Assembly (NCBI RefSeq): GCF_029213205.1
Contig: NZ_JARGNH010000020.1
Location: 1 to 64,000, forward strand
Length of the DNA stretch: 64,000 nt
Origin: Pseudooceanicola sp.
GTDB lineage: Bacteria > Pseudomonadota > Alphaproteobacteria > Rhodobacterales > Rhodobacteraceae
Direction of reading: 5' to 3'
The position numbers and the translations under genes were made by a program. Below the pieces are notes generated by a model. That model was not told where the DNA came from and did not search any database. It saw only the letters and a list, made by a program, of their open reading frames with translations. Positions 33,247-42,592 of this stretch are shown one piece after another. Numbering within the stretch: the first letter of the stretch is position 1; every line of letters begins with the position of its first letter.

Positions 33247-34617
33247 TCAGTAGGAATATTCGCCGTAAATCCGGCTCACATCGCCGCCCCAGTCGCCGTT
33301 GTATTTTTCGAGCAACTCATCGGCAGGCACCTGGCCGGTTTCGATGCTTTCCTTCAGCGCGTTCAGGAAATGGGTCTCGTCCGGCACCAGCCCACCGGCG
33401 CCGGGGATCGCCCGCGCCTTGAGCCCGGCCTCGGAGATCGCCACCAGCTCGCGCGCCAGATCGTGCATGTCGATCTTGCCGACCTTGGCCTGCAAGCCCT
33501 GCTCGGACGCCGCCACCCGCAGCGCATCGCGGGTTTGTGCATCCCAGCCCTTGGCCAGCTCCCAGGCCGCATCCAGCGATGACTGGTCATACATCAATCC
33601 GACCCAGAAGGCCGGCAAGGCACAGAGCCGCCGCCAGGGGCCGCCATCGGCGCCGCGCATCTCGATATATTGCTTCATCCGCGCTTCGGGGAACACCGTG
33701 GTCAGGTGATCGGCCCAATCCGACAGGGTCGGCATTTCGCCGGGCAGAGCGGGCAGTTCGCCACGCAGGAAATCCCGGAAAGATTGCCCGAGCGCGTCAA
33801 TATAGCGCCCGTCGCGGTAGACAAAATACATTGGCACATCCAGGACGTACTGAACCCAGGCCTCAAACCCAAAGCCGTCCTCGAACGCAAAGGGCAGCAT
33901 CCCGGTGCGGGCCGCGTCGAGATCGCGCCAGACCCGGCTGCGATAGCTTTTCAGCCCGTTCGGCTTGCCCTCGGTAAAGGGCGAATTGGCAAACAACGCC
34001 GTGGCGACCGGCTGCAACGCCAGCGCCACCCGCATCTTTTGCACCATATCGGCCTCGGATCCGAAATCGAGGTTCACCTGAACCGTGCAGGTCCGCCGCA
34101 TCATCGTGGTGCCAAGGGTGCCAACCTTTTGCATATAGGCATCCATCAGCTTGTAACGGCCCTTGGGCATCAAGGGCATCTCGTCATGGGTCCAGATCGG
34201 GGCGGAACCAAGGCCGATAAAGCCGACGCCGGCCGCATCGGCGATGTCCTCGACCTCGCGCAGATGCTCGTTCACCTCGTCACAGGTCTGGTGGATGTTC
34301 TCCAGCGGCGCGCCCGACAGCTCAAGCTGACCGCCCGGTTCCAGGCTGACATTGGCGCCATCCTTGGTCAGGCCGATCAGATTGCCGCCCTCTTCGACCG
34401 GAGACCAGCCGTGGCGGTCGCGCAACCCTTCCAGCACCGCCTTGACCGAGCGCGGCCCGTCATAGGGGATCGGCTTCAGGCTGTCTTTGCAATAGCCGAA
34501 CTTTTCATGCTCGGTGCCGATCCGCCATTCGGCCTTCGGCTTGCAGCCTTCGGCCAGGTATTCGGCCAGTTGTTCGTGCCGCTCAATCGGCCCGCCGCCG
34601 GATTGGGGGATGGACAT
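33247..34617 (-). CDS. gshA: Glutamate-cysteine ligase, plant/alphaproteobacterial type
   Basis: 456 residues. Joins glutamate and cysteine, the first step of glutathione synthesis. Motifs: EWRIGTEHEKFGY, GGNLIGLTKDGANVSLEPGG, GQLELSGAPL, MMRRTCTVQVNLDFGSE and YIEMRGADGGPWRRL, which belong to the GCS2-like class found in plants and alphaproteobacteria. Length matches the class. It is monocistronic or first on the minus strand here; the next minus-strand gene ends 67 bp upstream of its start. Confidence 0.95.
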   Translation of the reverse strand: MSIPQSGGGPIERHEQLAEYLAEGCKPKAEWRIGTEHEKFGYCKDSLKPIPYDGPRSVKAVLEGLRDRHGWSPVEEGGNLIGLTKDGANVSLEPGGQLELSGAPLENIHQTCDEVNEHLREVEDIADAAGVGFIGLGSAPIWTHDEMPLMPKGRYKLMDAYMQKVGTLGTTMMRRTCTVQVNLDFGSEADMVQKMRVALALQPVATALFANSPFTEGKPNGLKSYRSRVWRDLDAARTGMLPFAFEDGFGFEAWVQYVLDVPMYFVYRDGRYIDALGQSFRDFLRGELPALPGEMPTLSDWADHLTTVFPEARMKQYIEMRGADGGPWRRLCALPAFWVGLMYDQSSLDAAWELAKGWDAQTRDALRVAASEQGLQAKVGKIDMHDLARELVAISEAGLKARAIPGAGGLVPDETHFLNALKESIETGQVPADELLEKYNGDWGGDVSRIYGEYSY

Positions 34618-34683
34618 GGGGCGGTGCCTCCGAGGACTGTTCGCGTTTTGGAGGTTCAGAAGTGCCGGGCTTAGCCGGGAGTG

Positions 34684-35196
34684 TCAATGCAGGCGCAGCG
34701 CAGGTTTCTCCCAGATCACAATCGGGTGACGGTCGACCGCATGCAGCGCCGCCAGCATTGTGCGGGTGTCAAAGGCCGGCAGCGCGGTGAACGCATCGAA
34801 CAGCGCCTCGACGCCTTCGGCGGTGGCCGGGATCTCCAACGCGGCGCGGCCGGGCTGACGCAACCGCCAGATCAGCGGGTCATAGCCGCGGTCCAGGGTG
34901 ATCTCGACGATCTCGCTCAGCGCCACGACACCGCCGTTCCAGGGGCCGAAATACGCAATCTGGCCCTCGTCCACCTGCACCACACCGGGGCCGTTGTGGC
35001 CGATGCGAAACCGCCCGCGTTGCACCCCGGCGGCGATCAGGCCCAGCCCGGCCAGGGCAAACAGCCAGCCCAGCCAGATCAGGATGCCCAAGGCCGCCAG
35101 CGCGATCCAGAGGCCAAAGGCCAGAATCGCCACGCCGATCAGCGCCTCGCGCCAGCGACGCGCGGCCAGGGCCACTTCGGGACGCATGAAGCTCAT
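34684..35196 (-). CDS. Membrane protein with PH-like tail near gshA
   Basis: 170 residues with a paired hydrophobic region at about 18-60 (LIGVAILAFGLWIALAALGIL, WLGWLFALAGLGLIAAG) and a beta-rich C-terminal half (VVQVDEGQIAYFGPWNGGVV). I do not recognise a named family. Its start ATG overlaps the stop of the small frame upstream (ATGA), and that frame in turn touches the rsmE stop. The order rsmE, small frame, this gene looks like one transcriptional unit. Confidence 0.7.
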   Translation of the reverse strand: MSFMRPEVALAARRWREALIGVAILAFGLWIALAALGILIWLGWLFALAGLGLIAAGVQRGRFRIGHNGPGVVQVDEGQIAYFGPWNGGVVALSEIVEITLDRGYDPLIWRLRQPGRAALEIPATAEGVEALFDAFTALPAFDTRTMLAALHAVDRHPIVIWEKPALRLH

Positions 35197-35404
35197 CGAC
35201 AGGTCTCCACGGCTGGATCAAACCGCGTCAAGGTGTAGTCGCCGACGCGGCGAAAGCCAATGGCGATACCGGCGCGCGCCACCGCATCGCTGGCAACAAC
35301 ATCCCCTCACGGCGCCGATTCGACCGCTCGAACATCGCGATATCGGCATCGGCGGACAGCAACCGAAGCCCGGCAGGCAGTTCCGCCGCCGTAACCGGCT
35401 GCAT
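35193..35404 (-). pseudogene. Small frameshifted gene between rsmE and a membrane gene
   Basis: The first frame starts at ATG 35404, one base overlapping the rsmE stop, and reads MQPVTAAELPAGLRLLSADA and AMFERSNRRREG. The second frame continues SDAVARAGIAIGFRRVGDYT, LTRFDPAVETCR and ends in an ATGA overlap with the next gene. The two frames meet near 35305, where the second is closed upstream by TGA. Start and stop couplings at both ends imply that one gene of about 69 residues existed and suffered a one- or two-base indel, or that the assembly has an error here. Family unknown. Confidence 0.5.
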
Positions 35405-36153
35405 CACCAATCTCCCAGCGCCGATTGCCACAGGGTCAGCGCCGCCACCGCCGCCGTGTCGGCGCGCAGGATGCGCGGGCCAAGCCGCACCGCGACCGCC
35501 TGCGGCATTGCCGCCAGGCGGCGGCGCTCGGCCTCTGAAAACCCGCCTTCCGGGCCGATCAGGATCGCCCAGGGGGCGCCGCGCGCCATCCCGGCGAAAG
35601 GGGTCTCATCCGAACCGCCCTGCCGCGCCAGCGCCTCGTCACAGAACATCAACTGTCGCGCGGCCGGCCAGCCGTCCAGCAGCCGCTCCAGCCGCTCCAG
35701 CTCGGCCACCTCGGGCACGAAGGTGGCGCCGCTTTGCTCAGCCGCCTCGACCGCATGCGTCTGCAGCCGGTCACGCCGGATCCGTTCGGAATTGGTATAG
35801 GTGCTCTGCACCGGCAGGATCCGCCGGGCGCCCAGTTCCACCGCCTTTTCGACAATGAAATCGGTGCGCGCCTTCTTGATCGGCGCAAAGATCAGCCAGA
35901 GATCCGGCGGAATTTTCAGCGCCGCGGTCCGTTCCAGACAGATCAGCGCGCCGCCGCGTTTTCCAGCCTGCGCCACTTGCGCCAGCCATTCACCGTCGCG
36001 GCCATTGAACAACGCCACCGCGTCGCCGCCGTTCAGCCGCATCACCGCGAACAGATAATGCGCCTGATCCCGATCCAGAGGAACGGTTTGCGCCGCCCCC
36101 AACGGGTGGTCTACATGAAGGCGAACGCGCGGGGACAATCGGGCAGTATTCAT
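35404..36153 (-). CDS. rsmE: 16S rRNA m3U1498 methyltransferase
   Basis: 249 residues from the ATG at 36153; the frame is open far upstream through ubiA, but homology begins at MNTARLSPRVRLHVDHPL. It methylates N3 of U1498 of 16S rRNA. An N-terminal PUA-like domain (about 1-75, with DQAHYLFAVMRLNGGD) precedes a SPOUT domain with LIFAPIKKARTDFIVEKAVELG, RILPVQSTYT, AILIGPEGGFSEAE and the knot sequence RLGPRILRADTA. It is divergent from ubiA, with 12 bp between the starts, so the promoters overlap the coding ends. Confidence 0.93.
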   Translation of the reverse strand: MNTARLSPRVRLHVDHPLGAAQTVPLDRDQAHYLFAVMRLNGGDAVALFNGRDGEWLAQVAQAGKRGGALICLERTAALKIPPDLWLIFAPIKKARTDFIVEKAVELGARRILPVQSTYTNSERIRRDRLQTHAVEAAEQSGATFVPEVAELERLERLLDGWPAARQLMFCDEALARQGGSDETPFAGMARGAPWAILIGPEGGFSEAERRRLAAMPQAVAVRLGPRILRADTAAVAALTLWQSALGDW

Positions 36154-36165
36154 GGGGCACAATCT

Positions 36166-37128
36166 ATGACGCAAGCGGATCGCACACCAGAGGGACAAGT
36201 CGCCGATGCCGTCACCGGCAATTGGGTCGATCGCCGTGCCCCGGCCTGGACCCGGCCCTATCTGCGGCTGTCGCGCGCCGATCGCCCGATTGGCACCTGG
36301 CTGCTGCTGCTGCCCTGCTGGTGGGGCCTGCTGCTGGCGATGCTGGCGGATGGGCAAGCGCGCTGGGAAGACGCCTGGATTGGGCTCGGCTGCGCCGTCG
36401 GGGCCTGGCTGATGCGTGGCGCCGGCTGCACCTGGAACGACATCACCGACCGCGATATCGACGGCGCGGTGGAACGCACAAGGTCGCGGCCGATCCCGTC
36501 CGGCGCGGTTTCGACGCGGCAGGCGCTGCTGTGGATGGCGCTGCAGGCGCTGCTCGCCTGCGCCATCCTGCTGACCTTTCACCGCACCGCCATCGCGCTG
36601 GGGGTGCTGTCGCTGCTGCCGGTGGCGATTTACCCCTTTGCCAAGCGCTTCACCTGGTGGCCACAGATCTTCCTGGGGCTGGCGTTCAACTGGGGCGCGC
36701 TGCTGGCCTGGGCGGCCCATGCCGGGTCGCTGTCCTGGCCACCTGTCGTGCTCTATCTCGGCGGCATCGCCTGGACGCTGTTCTATGACACCATCTATGC
36801 CCATCAGGACCGCGAGGACGACGCGCTGATCGGGGTGAAATCCACCGCCCGGCTGTTCGGCACCGACACGCCGAAATGGCTGCGCCGGTTCCTGGTCGCC
36901 ACCGTGGCGCTGATCGGGCTGGCGACGCTGGGCGCCGTGATCGGGCGCGACAACCCGCTGTCGCTGCTGGTGGCGCTGGCCGGGCCCTGGGCCTTTGGCT
37001 GGCATCTGACCTGGCAATTGCGGGCGCTAGACCTCGACGACAACGACAAGCTGCTGATGCTGTTTCGCGCCAATCGCGATGCCGGGCTGCTGCTTGTGCC
37101 GTTTTTCGCCTGTTCACTTTTGCTTTGA
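36166..37128 (+). CDS. ubiA: 4-hydroxybenzoate polyprenyltransferase
   Basis: 320 residues. Attaches the polyprenyl tail to 4-hydroxybenzoate in ubiquinone synthesis, in the inner membrane. The two Asp-rich prenyl-diphosphate motifs are NDITDRDIDGAVERTRSRP and YAHQDREDDALIGVKSTA. Eight or nine membrane helices follow the UbiA pattern, for example WLLLLPCWWGLLLAML. The ATG at 36166 gives the usual N-terminus with YLRLSRADRPIGTWLLLLP. An OmpA-family gene follows on the same strand after 64 bp. Confidence 0.93.
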   Translation: MTQADRTPEGQVADAVTGNWVDRRAPAWTRPYLRLSRADRPIGTWLLLLPCWWGLLLAMLADGQARWEDAWIGLGCAVGAWLMRGAGCTWNDITDRDIDGAVERTRSRPIPSGAVSTRQALLWMALQALLACAILLTFHRTAIALGVLSLLPVAIYPFAKRFTWWPQIFLGLAFNWGALLAWAAHAGSLSWPPVVLYLGGIAWTLFYDTIYAHQDREDDALIGVKSTARLFGTDTPKWLRRFLVATVALIGLATLGAVIGRDNPLSLLVALAGPWAFGWHLTWQLRALDLDDNDKLLMLFRANRDAGLLLVPFFACSLLL

Positions 37129-37192
37129 TTGCAGAACCCGGCGCCCCGGTTTAATCGTGAGCCTCCCAAGGACCAGCTGGATCACGTCGCCC

Positions 37193-39145
37193 ATGCGCCT
37201 GTCTTCGATCGCCATCCTCGCCGCCGCCTTCGTCATCGCCGCCGTCTCCAGCCTGGTGGCTGCGGGCTTCGCGGTCAGCACCGTCGAGGCCAAGACCGAA
37301 ACCGATGTCCGGATGGCGCTCGACACCAACGGCCTGACCTGGGCCGAGGTGCAATCCGACGGGCTGCGCCTGCACCTGACCGGCATCGCCCCGTCCGAAG
37401 CGGTGCGGTTCCGCGCGATTTCGGTCGCCGGTGCGGTGATCGACGCCAGCCGGGTGATCGACGGCATGCAGGTCAAACCCAGCGAAGACCTGGCCCCGCC
37501 CCGGTTTTCTGTCGAGATTCTGCGCAATGAGACGACGCTGTCGCTGATCGGACTGATCCCCACCGCCACCGACCGGGCCGGATTCGTCGCAGCGCTGAAC
37601 AAGATCGACGGGGTCGAAGACGTCGCCGATCTGCTGGACGTCGCCAGCCACCCGATGCCCGAAGGCTGGAAACCGGCGATTGATTATGCGCTGAAGGCGC
37701 TGGCGATCGTGCCGCGCTCCAAGATCTCGGTCGAGGCGGGCAAGGTGTCGATCACCGCGATGTCCGACAGCGCCGAGGCGCGCAAGCGGATGGAAACCCA
37801 GCTGAAACAACGCGCGCCCAAGGGTCTGCTGCTGACCCTGGCGATTTCGGCGCCGCGCCCGGTGATCGCGCCCTTTACCCTGCGCTTTCTGATCGAGGAC
37901 GGCAGCGCCCGCTTTGACGCCTGCTCGGCCGATACGGAAAAGGGCCGCGAGGCGATCCTGAACGCCGCCCGCGCCGCTGGTTTGCAGGGCGAGGCACGCT
38001 GCACCATCGGCCTCGGCGTGCCATCGACGGACTGGAGCCAGGCCGCCGAGATGGCGATCACCGCTCTGGCCAAGCTCGGCAGCGGGTCTGTCACCTTTGC
38101 GGATGCCGATATCACCCTGATCGCCGCCGAAGGCACCGCCCAGGGCCGGTTCGACGATGTGGTCGGGGCGCTGGAAAATGACCTGCCCGATGTCTTTGCC
38201 CTGCATGCGGTGCTGCCCGAAGCCCCCGCCGTCGAGGCCGAGGGCCCGCCGGATTTCACCGCCACGCTCAGCCCCGAGGGGCTGGTGCAACTGCGCGGAC
38301 GGCTAAACGACGAGCTGACCCGAAAGGCGACCGAAAGCTATGCCAAGGCCCGGTTCGGCGCCGCGCATCTGCACAATTCCGCCCGGCTTGACGGCAATCT
38401 GCCCGCCGATTGGCCGCTGCGGGTGCTGACCGCGCTTGAGGCGCTGTCGAAACTCTCCAACGGCGCGGTGATCGTCACCCCCGATAATGTCAGCGTATCC
38501 GGCAACACCGGCCAGGAAAGCGCCAGCGACGAGATCACCGGATTGCTGTCAAAGAGGCTGGGCAATTCCGAAGATTTCACCGTCAATGTCACCTATCTGG
38601 AAAAACTCGACCCGGAGGCCGCCAGGCCCGAGCCCGAGGCCTGCCTGGCCGAGCTGGAGGCGATCCAGAAGGTGCGCAAGATCAGCTTTGAGCCGGGCTC
38701 GGCCAAGGTGGATTCGCAATCCTTGGCCACCATGAACGACATTGCCGAAACCCTGAAACTCTGCGGGCCGATCCGCATGGAAATCGGTGGCCACACCGAC
38801 AGCCAGGGCCGCGAAACGATGAACCAGCAGCTGAGCCAGGCCCGCGCCCAGGCCGTGTTGAACGAATTGCGCAACCGCCGGATCCTGACCGCCAGCTACA
38901 CCGCCAAGGGCTATGGCGAAACCGCGCCGATTGCCTCGAACAAGACCGAAGAAGGCCGCGAGGAAAACCGCCGCATCGAATTCAAGCTTCTGACCTTCGA
39001 CAGCACGGAAGAGGAAACAACGCTTGAAAGCATCGCCGCTTCTGCGCAACAAGACAGCGCGTCCGACACGCCGTCGGACACAGCAGAGGCCGAAACCGCA
39101 ACGGATTTGCCTTCTGACGGCAGCGAAGGATCAGGCGATGAATAG
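37193..39145 (+). CDS. OmpA-family envelope protein with BON-like repeats
   Basis: 650 residues from the ATG at 37193. An N-terminal hydrophobic segment (LSSIAILAAAFVIAAVSSLV) anchors or exports it. Residues about 60-470 contain BON-like modules (for example TDRAGFVAALNKIDGVEDV). The C-terminal OmpA domain (about 515-640) reads ISFEPGSAKVDSQSLATMND, GGHTDSQGRETMNQQLSQ and NRRIEFKL. The OmpA domain binds peptidoglycan (the Asp and Arg of HTDSQGR and NRRIEF are typical). The tail after 620 is acidic and low in complexity. It overlaps the next small gene by eight bases. Confidence 0.85.
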   Translation: MRLSSIAILAAAFVIAAVSSLVAAGFAVSTVEAKTETDVRMALDTNGLTWAEVQSDGLRLHLTGIAPSEAVRFRAISVAGAVIDASRVIDGMQVKPSEDLAPPRFSVEILRNETTLSLIGLIPTATDRAGFVAALNKIDGVEDVADLLDVASHPMPEGWKPAIDYALKALAIVPRSKISVEAGKVSITAMSDSAEARKRMETQLKQRAPKGLLLTLAISAPRPVIAPFTLRFLIEDGSARFDACSADTEKGREAILNAARAAGLQGEARCTIGLGVPSTDWSQAAEMAITALAKLGSGSVTFADADITLIAAEGTAQGRFDDVVGALENDLPDVFALHAVLPEAPAVEAEGPPDFTATLSPEGLVQLRGRLNDELTRKATESYAKARFGAAHLHNSARLDGNLPADWPLRVLTALEALSKLSNGAVIVTPDNVSVSGNTGQESASDEITGLLSKRLGNSEDFTVNVTYLEKLDPEAARPEPEACLAELEAIQKVRKISFEPGSAKVDSQSLATMNDIAETLKLCGPIRMEIGGHTDSQGRETMNQQLSQARAQAVLNELRNRRILTASYTAKGYGETAPIASNKTEEGREENRRIEFKLLTFDSTEEETTLESIAASAQQDSASDTPSDTAEAETATDLPSDGSEGSGDE

Positions 39146-39467
39146 AACCGAGTTCATCCTCGTAACCGCGATCATCCTGTTCACAGCCTTTTGCCTGGGC
39201 TGGTTCGCCTATTGGCTGATCCATCGCTTCACCCGGGTCTCAAAGGCCGACATGGGCGAGCTTGAGAAGATGGCCAAGGAATTGCACGAGGCCGAGGAAA
39301 CCCGCGACGAGGCCGTCACCTATCTGCAGCAGCGCGAGGCCGAGTTGACCAATCAACTGAGCCAGAGCGAAGCCGAATTGCGCGCCGCGATGGACGGGCT
39401 GCGCGAGGCCCGGCACGAGGCCGAAGAGCTGCGCGCCTATATCGAACGGGCGCACGCGGCAGGCTGA
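39138..39467 (+). CDS. Small membrane protein with coiled coil
   Basis: 109 residues. One membrane helix at about 5-27 (FILVTAIILFTAFCLGWFAYWL) is followed by a charged helix with a heptad pattern up to residue 105 (ELEKMAKELHEAEETRDEAV, REAELTNQLSQSEAELRAAM). It probably sits in the inner membrane with the coiled coil in the cytoplasm. The start lies inside the end of the OmpA-family gene, so the two are co-translated and may work together at the envelope. Family known only as conserved in Rhodobacteraceae, as far as I recall. Confidence 0.75.
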   Translation: MNRTEFILVTAIILFTAFCLGWFAYWLIHRFTRVSKADMGELEKMAKELHEAEETRDEAVTYLQQREAELTNQLSQSEAELRAAMDGLREARHEAEELRAYIERAHAAG

Positions 39468-39515
39468 TCGCATCGGCGCTGCGGCTTCGCGCGCGGATGT
39501 AAGATGTAGGATGTA

Positions 39516-39800
39516 TCAGAAGAAATACCCGATGACCCGCCCCGCCACCTCGATAAAGGCATGCGGGATCGCCATCACCACCTGCGGCAGGGTCTCAAAC
39601 ACAAGGACCCAGGCCGAGGTCAGATCGCGCGGCCATCCGCCATGCAGGCCAACCACGACCCAGCCGATCAGGAACAGGCCGAACCCGGCCACAATCAGCG
39701 CCACCAGTGGAAACCGCCGGTCGAGCATCGCTGAAATCAGGGAAGGAATGGCCAGGCAAAGCAGCCCTGCGCCGACCGCCAGATTCAGATCAACATCCAT
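39516..39800 (-). CDS. Small hydrophobic membrane protein, function unknown
   Basis: 94 residues from the ATG at 39800 (the frame is open to 39839). Three hydrophobic segments: about 5-25 (LNLAVGAGLLCLAIPSLISAM), 30-50 (FPLVALIVAGFGLFLIGWVVV) and 65-92. No family that I recognise. It follows pyk on the minus strand after about 54 bp and may be read from the same transcript. Confidence 0.6.
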   Translation of the reverse strand: MDVDLNLAVGAGLLCLAIPSLISAMLDRRFPLVALIVAGFGLFLIGWVVVGLHGGWPRDLTSAWVLVFETLPQVVMAIPHAFIEVAGRVIGYFF

Positions 39801-39853
39801 AGTCGCCCGCCCGCTGCCGATGGCGCGGCAGATCGACACCGCAGGGCAGTATC

Positions 39854-41299
39854 TTAGCCCGGATCGGTGGCATAGATCAAACGCTCCTGACAGGGGGCGA
39901 CGCGCAGGATGTTGGTGGTTCCGGCAACGTTGAACGGCACTCCGGCGGTCACCACGATCTGATCCGCTTCGGTCGCAAACCCGCCGAGGCGGGCCGCCCG
40001 TGCGGCGCTGACCACCGCCTGTTTGAAGCGCTCAAGCTCGCCGGTCATCACGCAATTGGTGCCCCAGCTCAGCGCCAGCCGCCGCGCGGTGCCGCGTTTC
40101 GAGGTCATCGCGATCACCGGCACCCGGGGCCGTTCCCGCGCCACCCTGAGGGCGGTGGTGCCGCTTTCGGTGAAACAGCAGATCACCTTGATATCCGTGG
40201 TCTCGGCGATTTCGCGCGCCGCCGCGACGATGCCATCGGCCACCGAGCCACGGATGCTTTTGCGACTGGCCTCGATGACCTCGCGGTAATGCGGATCGGC
40301 CTCGACCGATTGCGCGACACTGTCCATCATCTGCACCGCTTCGATCGGATAGGCGCCGGCGGCGCTTTCTGCCGACAGCATCACCGCATCGGTGCCCTCA
40401 TAGATCGCGGCGGCCACATCCGAGACCTCGGCGCGGGTCGGCATCGGACTTTCGATCATGCTTTCCAGCATCTGGGTCGCCACGATCACCGGCTTGGCAG
40501 CATTGCGGCACTTGTGCACCAGATCCTTTTGGATCGGTGGCACCGCATGCACCGGCAGTTCGACGCCCAGATCGCCACGCGCCACCATGATCCCGTCGGA
40601 CACTTTCAGGATCGCGTCGAACGCCTTGACCGCCGCCGGTTTTTCGATCTTTGACAGGATCGCGGCCCGGCCATCGGCCAGTTTGCGCGCTTCTTTGACA
40701 TCTGCGGGGCGCTGCACAAAGCTGAGCGCCAGCCAGTCCACCCCCAGCTGACAGACGAATTCCAGATCGGCGCGGTCCTTGTCCGACAGCGCCGCCAGGT
40801 TCAGCACCGCATCGGGCACATTCACCCCCTTACGGTTGGAAATCGTGCCGCCGATCATCACTTCGCAATCGGCGAAATCAGCGCCGCAGGTCAGCACCTT
40901 GAGACGGATCTTGCCGTCATTGACCAACAGCCCCTGCCCCGGTTCCAATGCCTCGAAAATCTCCGGATGCGGCAGGTTGGCGCGGGTCGCATCACCCTCG
41001 GCCGGATCAAGGTCAAAGCGAAATTTTGCCCCGACGACCAGTTCTTCCTCGCCCTTGGCAAAGGTGCCGACCCGCAGTTTCGGGCCCTGAAGATCAGCCA
41101 GAATGGCGATCGGGCTATCAAGATCGGCCTCGATCTTGCGGATGATCCTATGGCGTTCGCGAATCTCGTCATGGCTGCCATGGCTCATGTTCAGGCGAAA
41201 CACATCGGCCCCGGCCTGGTGCAGCGCGCGAATGGTGTCGTAATCGTTGGACGCGGGCCCGAGGGTCGCGACGATCTTGGTGTTACGAAGGCGTCTCAT
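39854..41299 (-). CDS. pyk: Pyruvate kinase
   Basis: 481 residues from the ATG at 41299. Converts phosphoenolpyruvate and ADP to pyruvate and ATP at the end of glycolysis. Motifs: RLRNTKIVATLGPASN at the N-terminus, NMSHGSHDEIRERH, LADLQGPKLRVGTF, the active-site stretch ILSKIEKPAAV and MVARGDLGVELP with the catalytic Lys and metal ligands, and TDAVMLSAESAAGAYP. The C-terminal allosteric domain (about 350-470) is complete. It is divergent from the N-formylglutamate amidohydrolase gene. Confidence 0.95.
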   Translation of the reverse strand: MRRLRNTKIVATLGPASNDYDTIRALHQAGADVFRLNMSHGSHDEIRERHRIIRKIEADLDSPIAILADLQGPKLRVGTFAKGEEELVVGAKFRFDLDPAEGDATRANLPHPEIFEALEPGQGLLVNDGKIRLKVLTCGADFADCEVMIGGTISNRKGVNVPDAVLNLAALSDKDRADLEFVCQLGVDWLALSFVQRPADVKEARKLADGRAAILSKIEKPAAVKAFDAILKVSDGIMVARGDLGVELPVHAVPPIQKDLVHKCRNAAKPVIVATQMLESMIESPMPTRAEVSDVAAAIYEGTDAVMLSAESAAGAYPIEAVQMMDSVAQSVEADPHYREVIEASRKSIRGSVADGIVAAAREIAETTDIKVICCFTESGTTALRVARERPRVPVIAMTSKRGTARRLALSWGTNCVMTGELERFKQAVVSAARAARLGGFATEADQIVVTAGVPFNVAGTTNILRVAPCQERLIYATDPG

Positions 41300-41402
41300 G
41301 TCTCTCCGATCCCTGCCCTTGTGCCGCCTCTTGTGCCGACACTTTCGGCGCAGTATTGCGCTTTTCCGATAGCGCAACAACCGCGCCAACCCCGGGCGAC
41401 GT

Positions 41403-42155
41403 ATGGAAAGCACAATGACCTACCAACCGTTTCAGATTTTGGGCAAAGATCGGAAATCGCGCTGGCTGGTGATCTGCGACCACGCCGCCAACACCGTGCC
41501 CGATTTCGTGAATGCCGGAGATCTGGGCCTGCCAGCCGAGGATATGGCGCGCCACATCGCCTATGACCCCGGCGCCGCCGGAGTCAGCGAGGCGCTGGCC
41601 GAGGTGCTGGATGGCCCGGCGATCCTGTCGAATTTCTCGCGCCTGGTGATTGATCCGAACCGGGGCGAGGACGATCCGACCCTGCTGATGAAGCTCTACG
41701 ACGGCTCGGTCATTCCGGCCAACCGCCATGCCGGACCGGCGGACCTCGAACAGCGATTGGCGGCCTGTTACCGCCCCTATCACGATGCCATCGCCGAACT
41801 GGCGGCGCGGCAGGCAGAGACGGTGATCGTTTCGCTGCATTCCTTCACCCGGCAATTGCGTGGCCGCGCGCCGCGCCCCTGGCAGATCGGCGTGCTCTAT
41901 GGCCCGGACGAGCGGCTGGCGCAGCCGTTGCTGGCTCGCTTGCGGCGCGAACCTGACCTCTGCGTTGGCGAGAATGAGCCCTACGACGGCCATTTCCCCG
42001 GCGATACCATCGAACGCCACGCGCAAATCCCCGGCCGTCCCAATGTGCTGATCGAGCTGCGCAACGATCTGATCGAAACCCCGAGCCAGCAGCGCGCCTG
42101 GGCCGAACGGTTGGCGTCCTTGCTGACCGCCGCGCTGGCCGAGTCCGAGCTGTAA
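41403..42155 (+). CDS. N-formylglutamate amidohydrolase
   Basis: 250 residues (the ATG at 41415 would give 246). It belongs to the FGase family, which hydrolyses N-formylglutamate, the last step of one histidine degradation route, or related N-acyl amino acids. Motifs: LVICDHAANTVPDF, HIAYDPGAAGVSEAL, NFSRLVIDPNRGEDDPTL, IVSLHSFTRQL, YDGHFPGDTIERHA and VLIELRNDLIETP. No other hut genes are nearby. It is divergent from pyk, with about 100 bp between the starts. Confidence 0.88.
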   Translation: MESTMTYQPFQILGKDRKSRWLVICDHAANTVPDFVNAGDLGLPAEDMARHIAYDPGAAGVSEALAEVLDGPAILSNFSRLVIDPNRGEDDPTLLMKLYDGSVIPANRHAGPADLEQRLAACYRPYHDAIAELAARQAETVIVSLHSFTRQLRGRAPRPWQIGVLYGPDERLAQPLLARLRREPDLCVGENEPYDGHFPGDTIERHAQIPGRPNVLIELRNDLIETPSQQRAWAERLASLLTAALAESEL

Positions 42156-42212
42156 CCCCTTTTCGACCGGCCTGCGCCAGCCTAGGATCACCCCGGACCG
42201 CAACGGGAGCCC

Positions 42213-42551
<339 letters not shown>

Positions 42552-42592
42552 CCCGGCGGCCCGCCTGACCCGTCGCAGGCCGGGACCACGAT

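Noticed and set aside
35404-37017. 537-codon frame on the minus strand covering rsmE and most of ubiA
   Set aside because: Only the first-strand part after 36153 matches a protein family (RsmE). The upstream portion is the antisense of ubiA and is kept open by GC-rich codon use.
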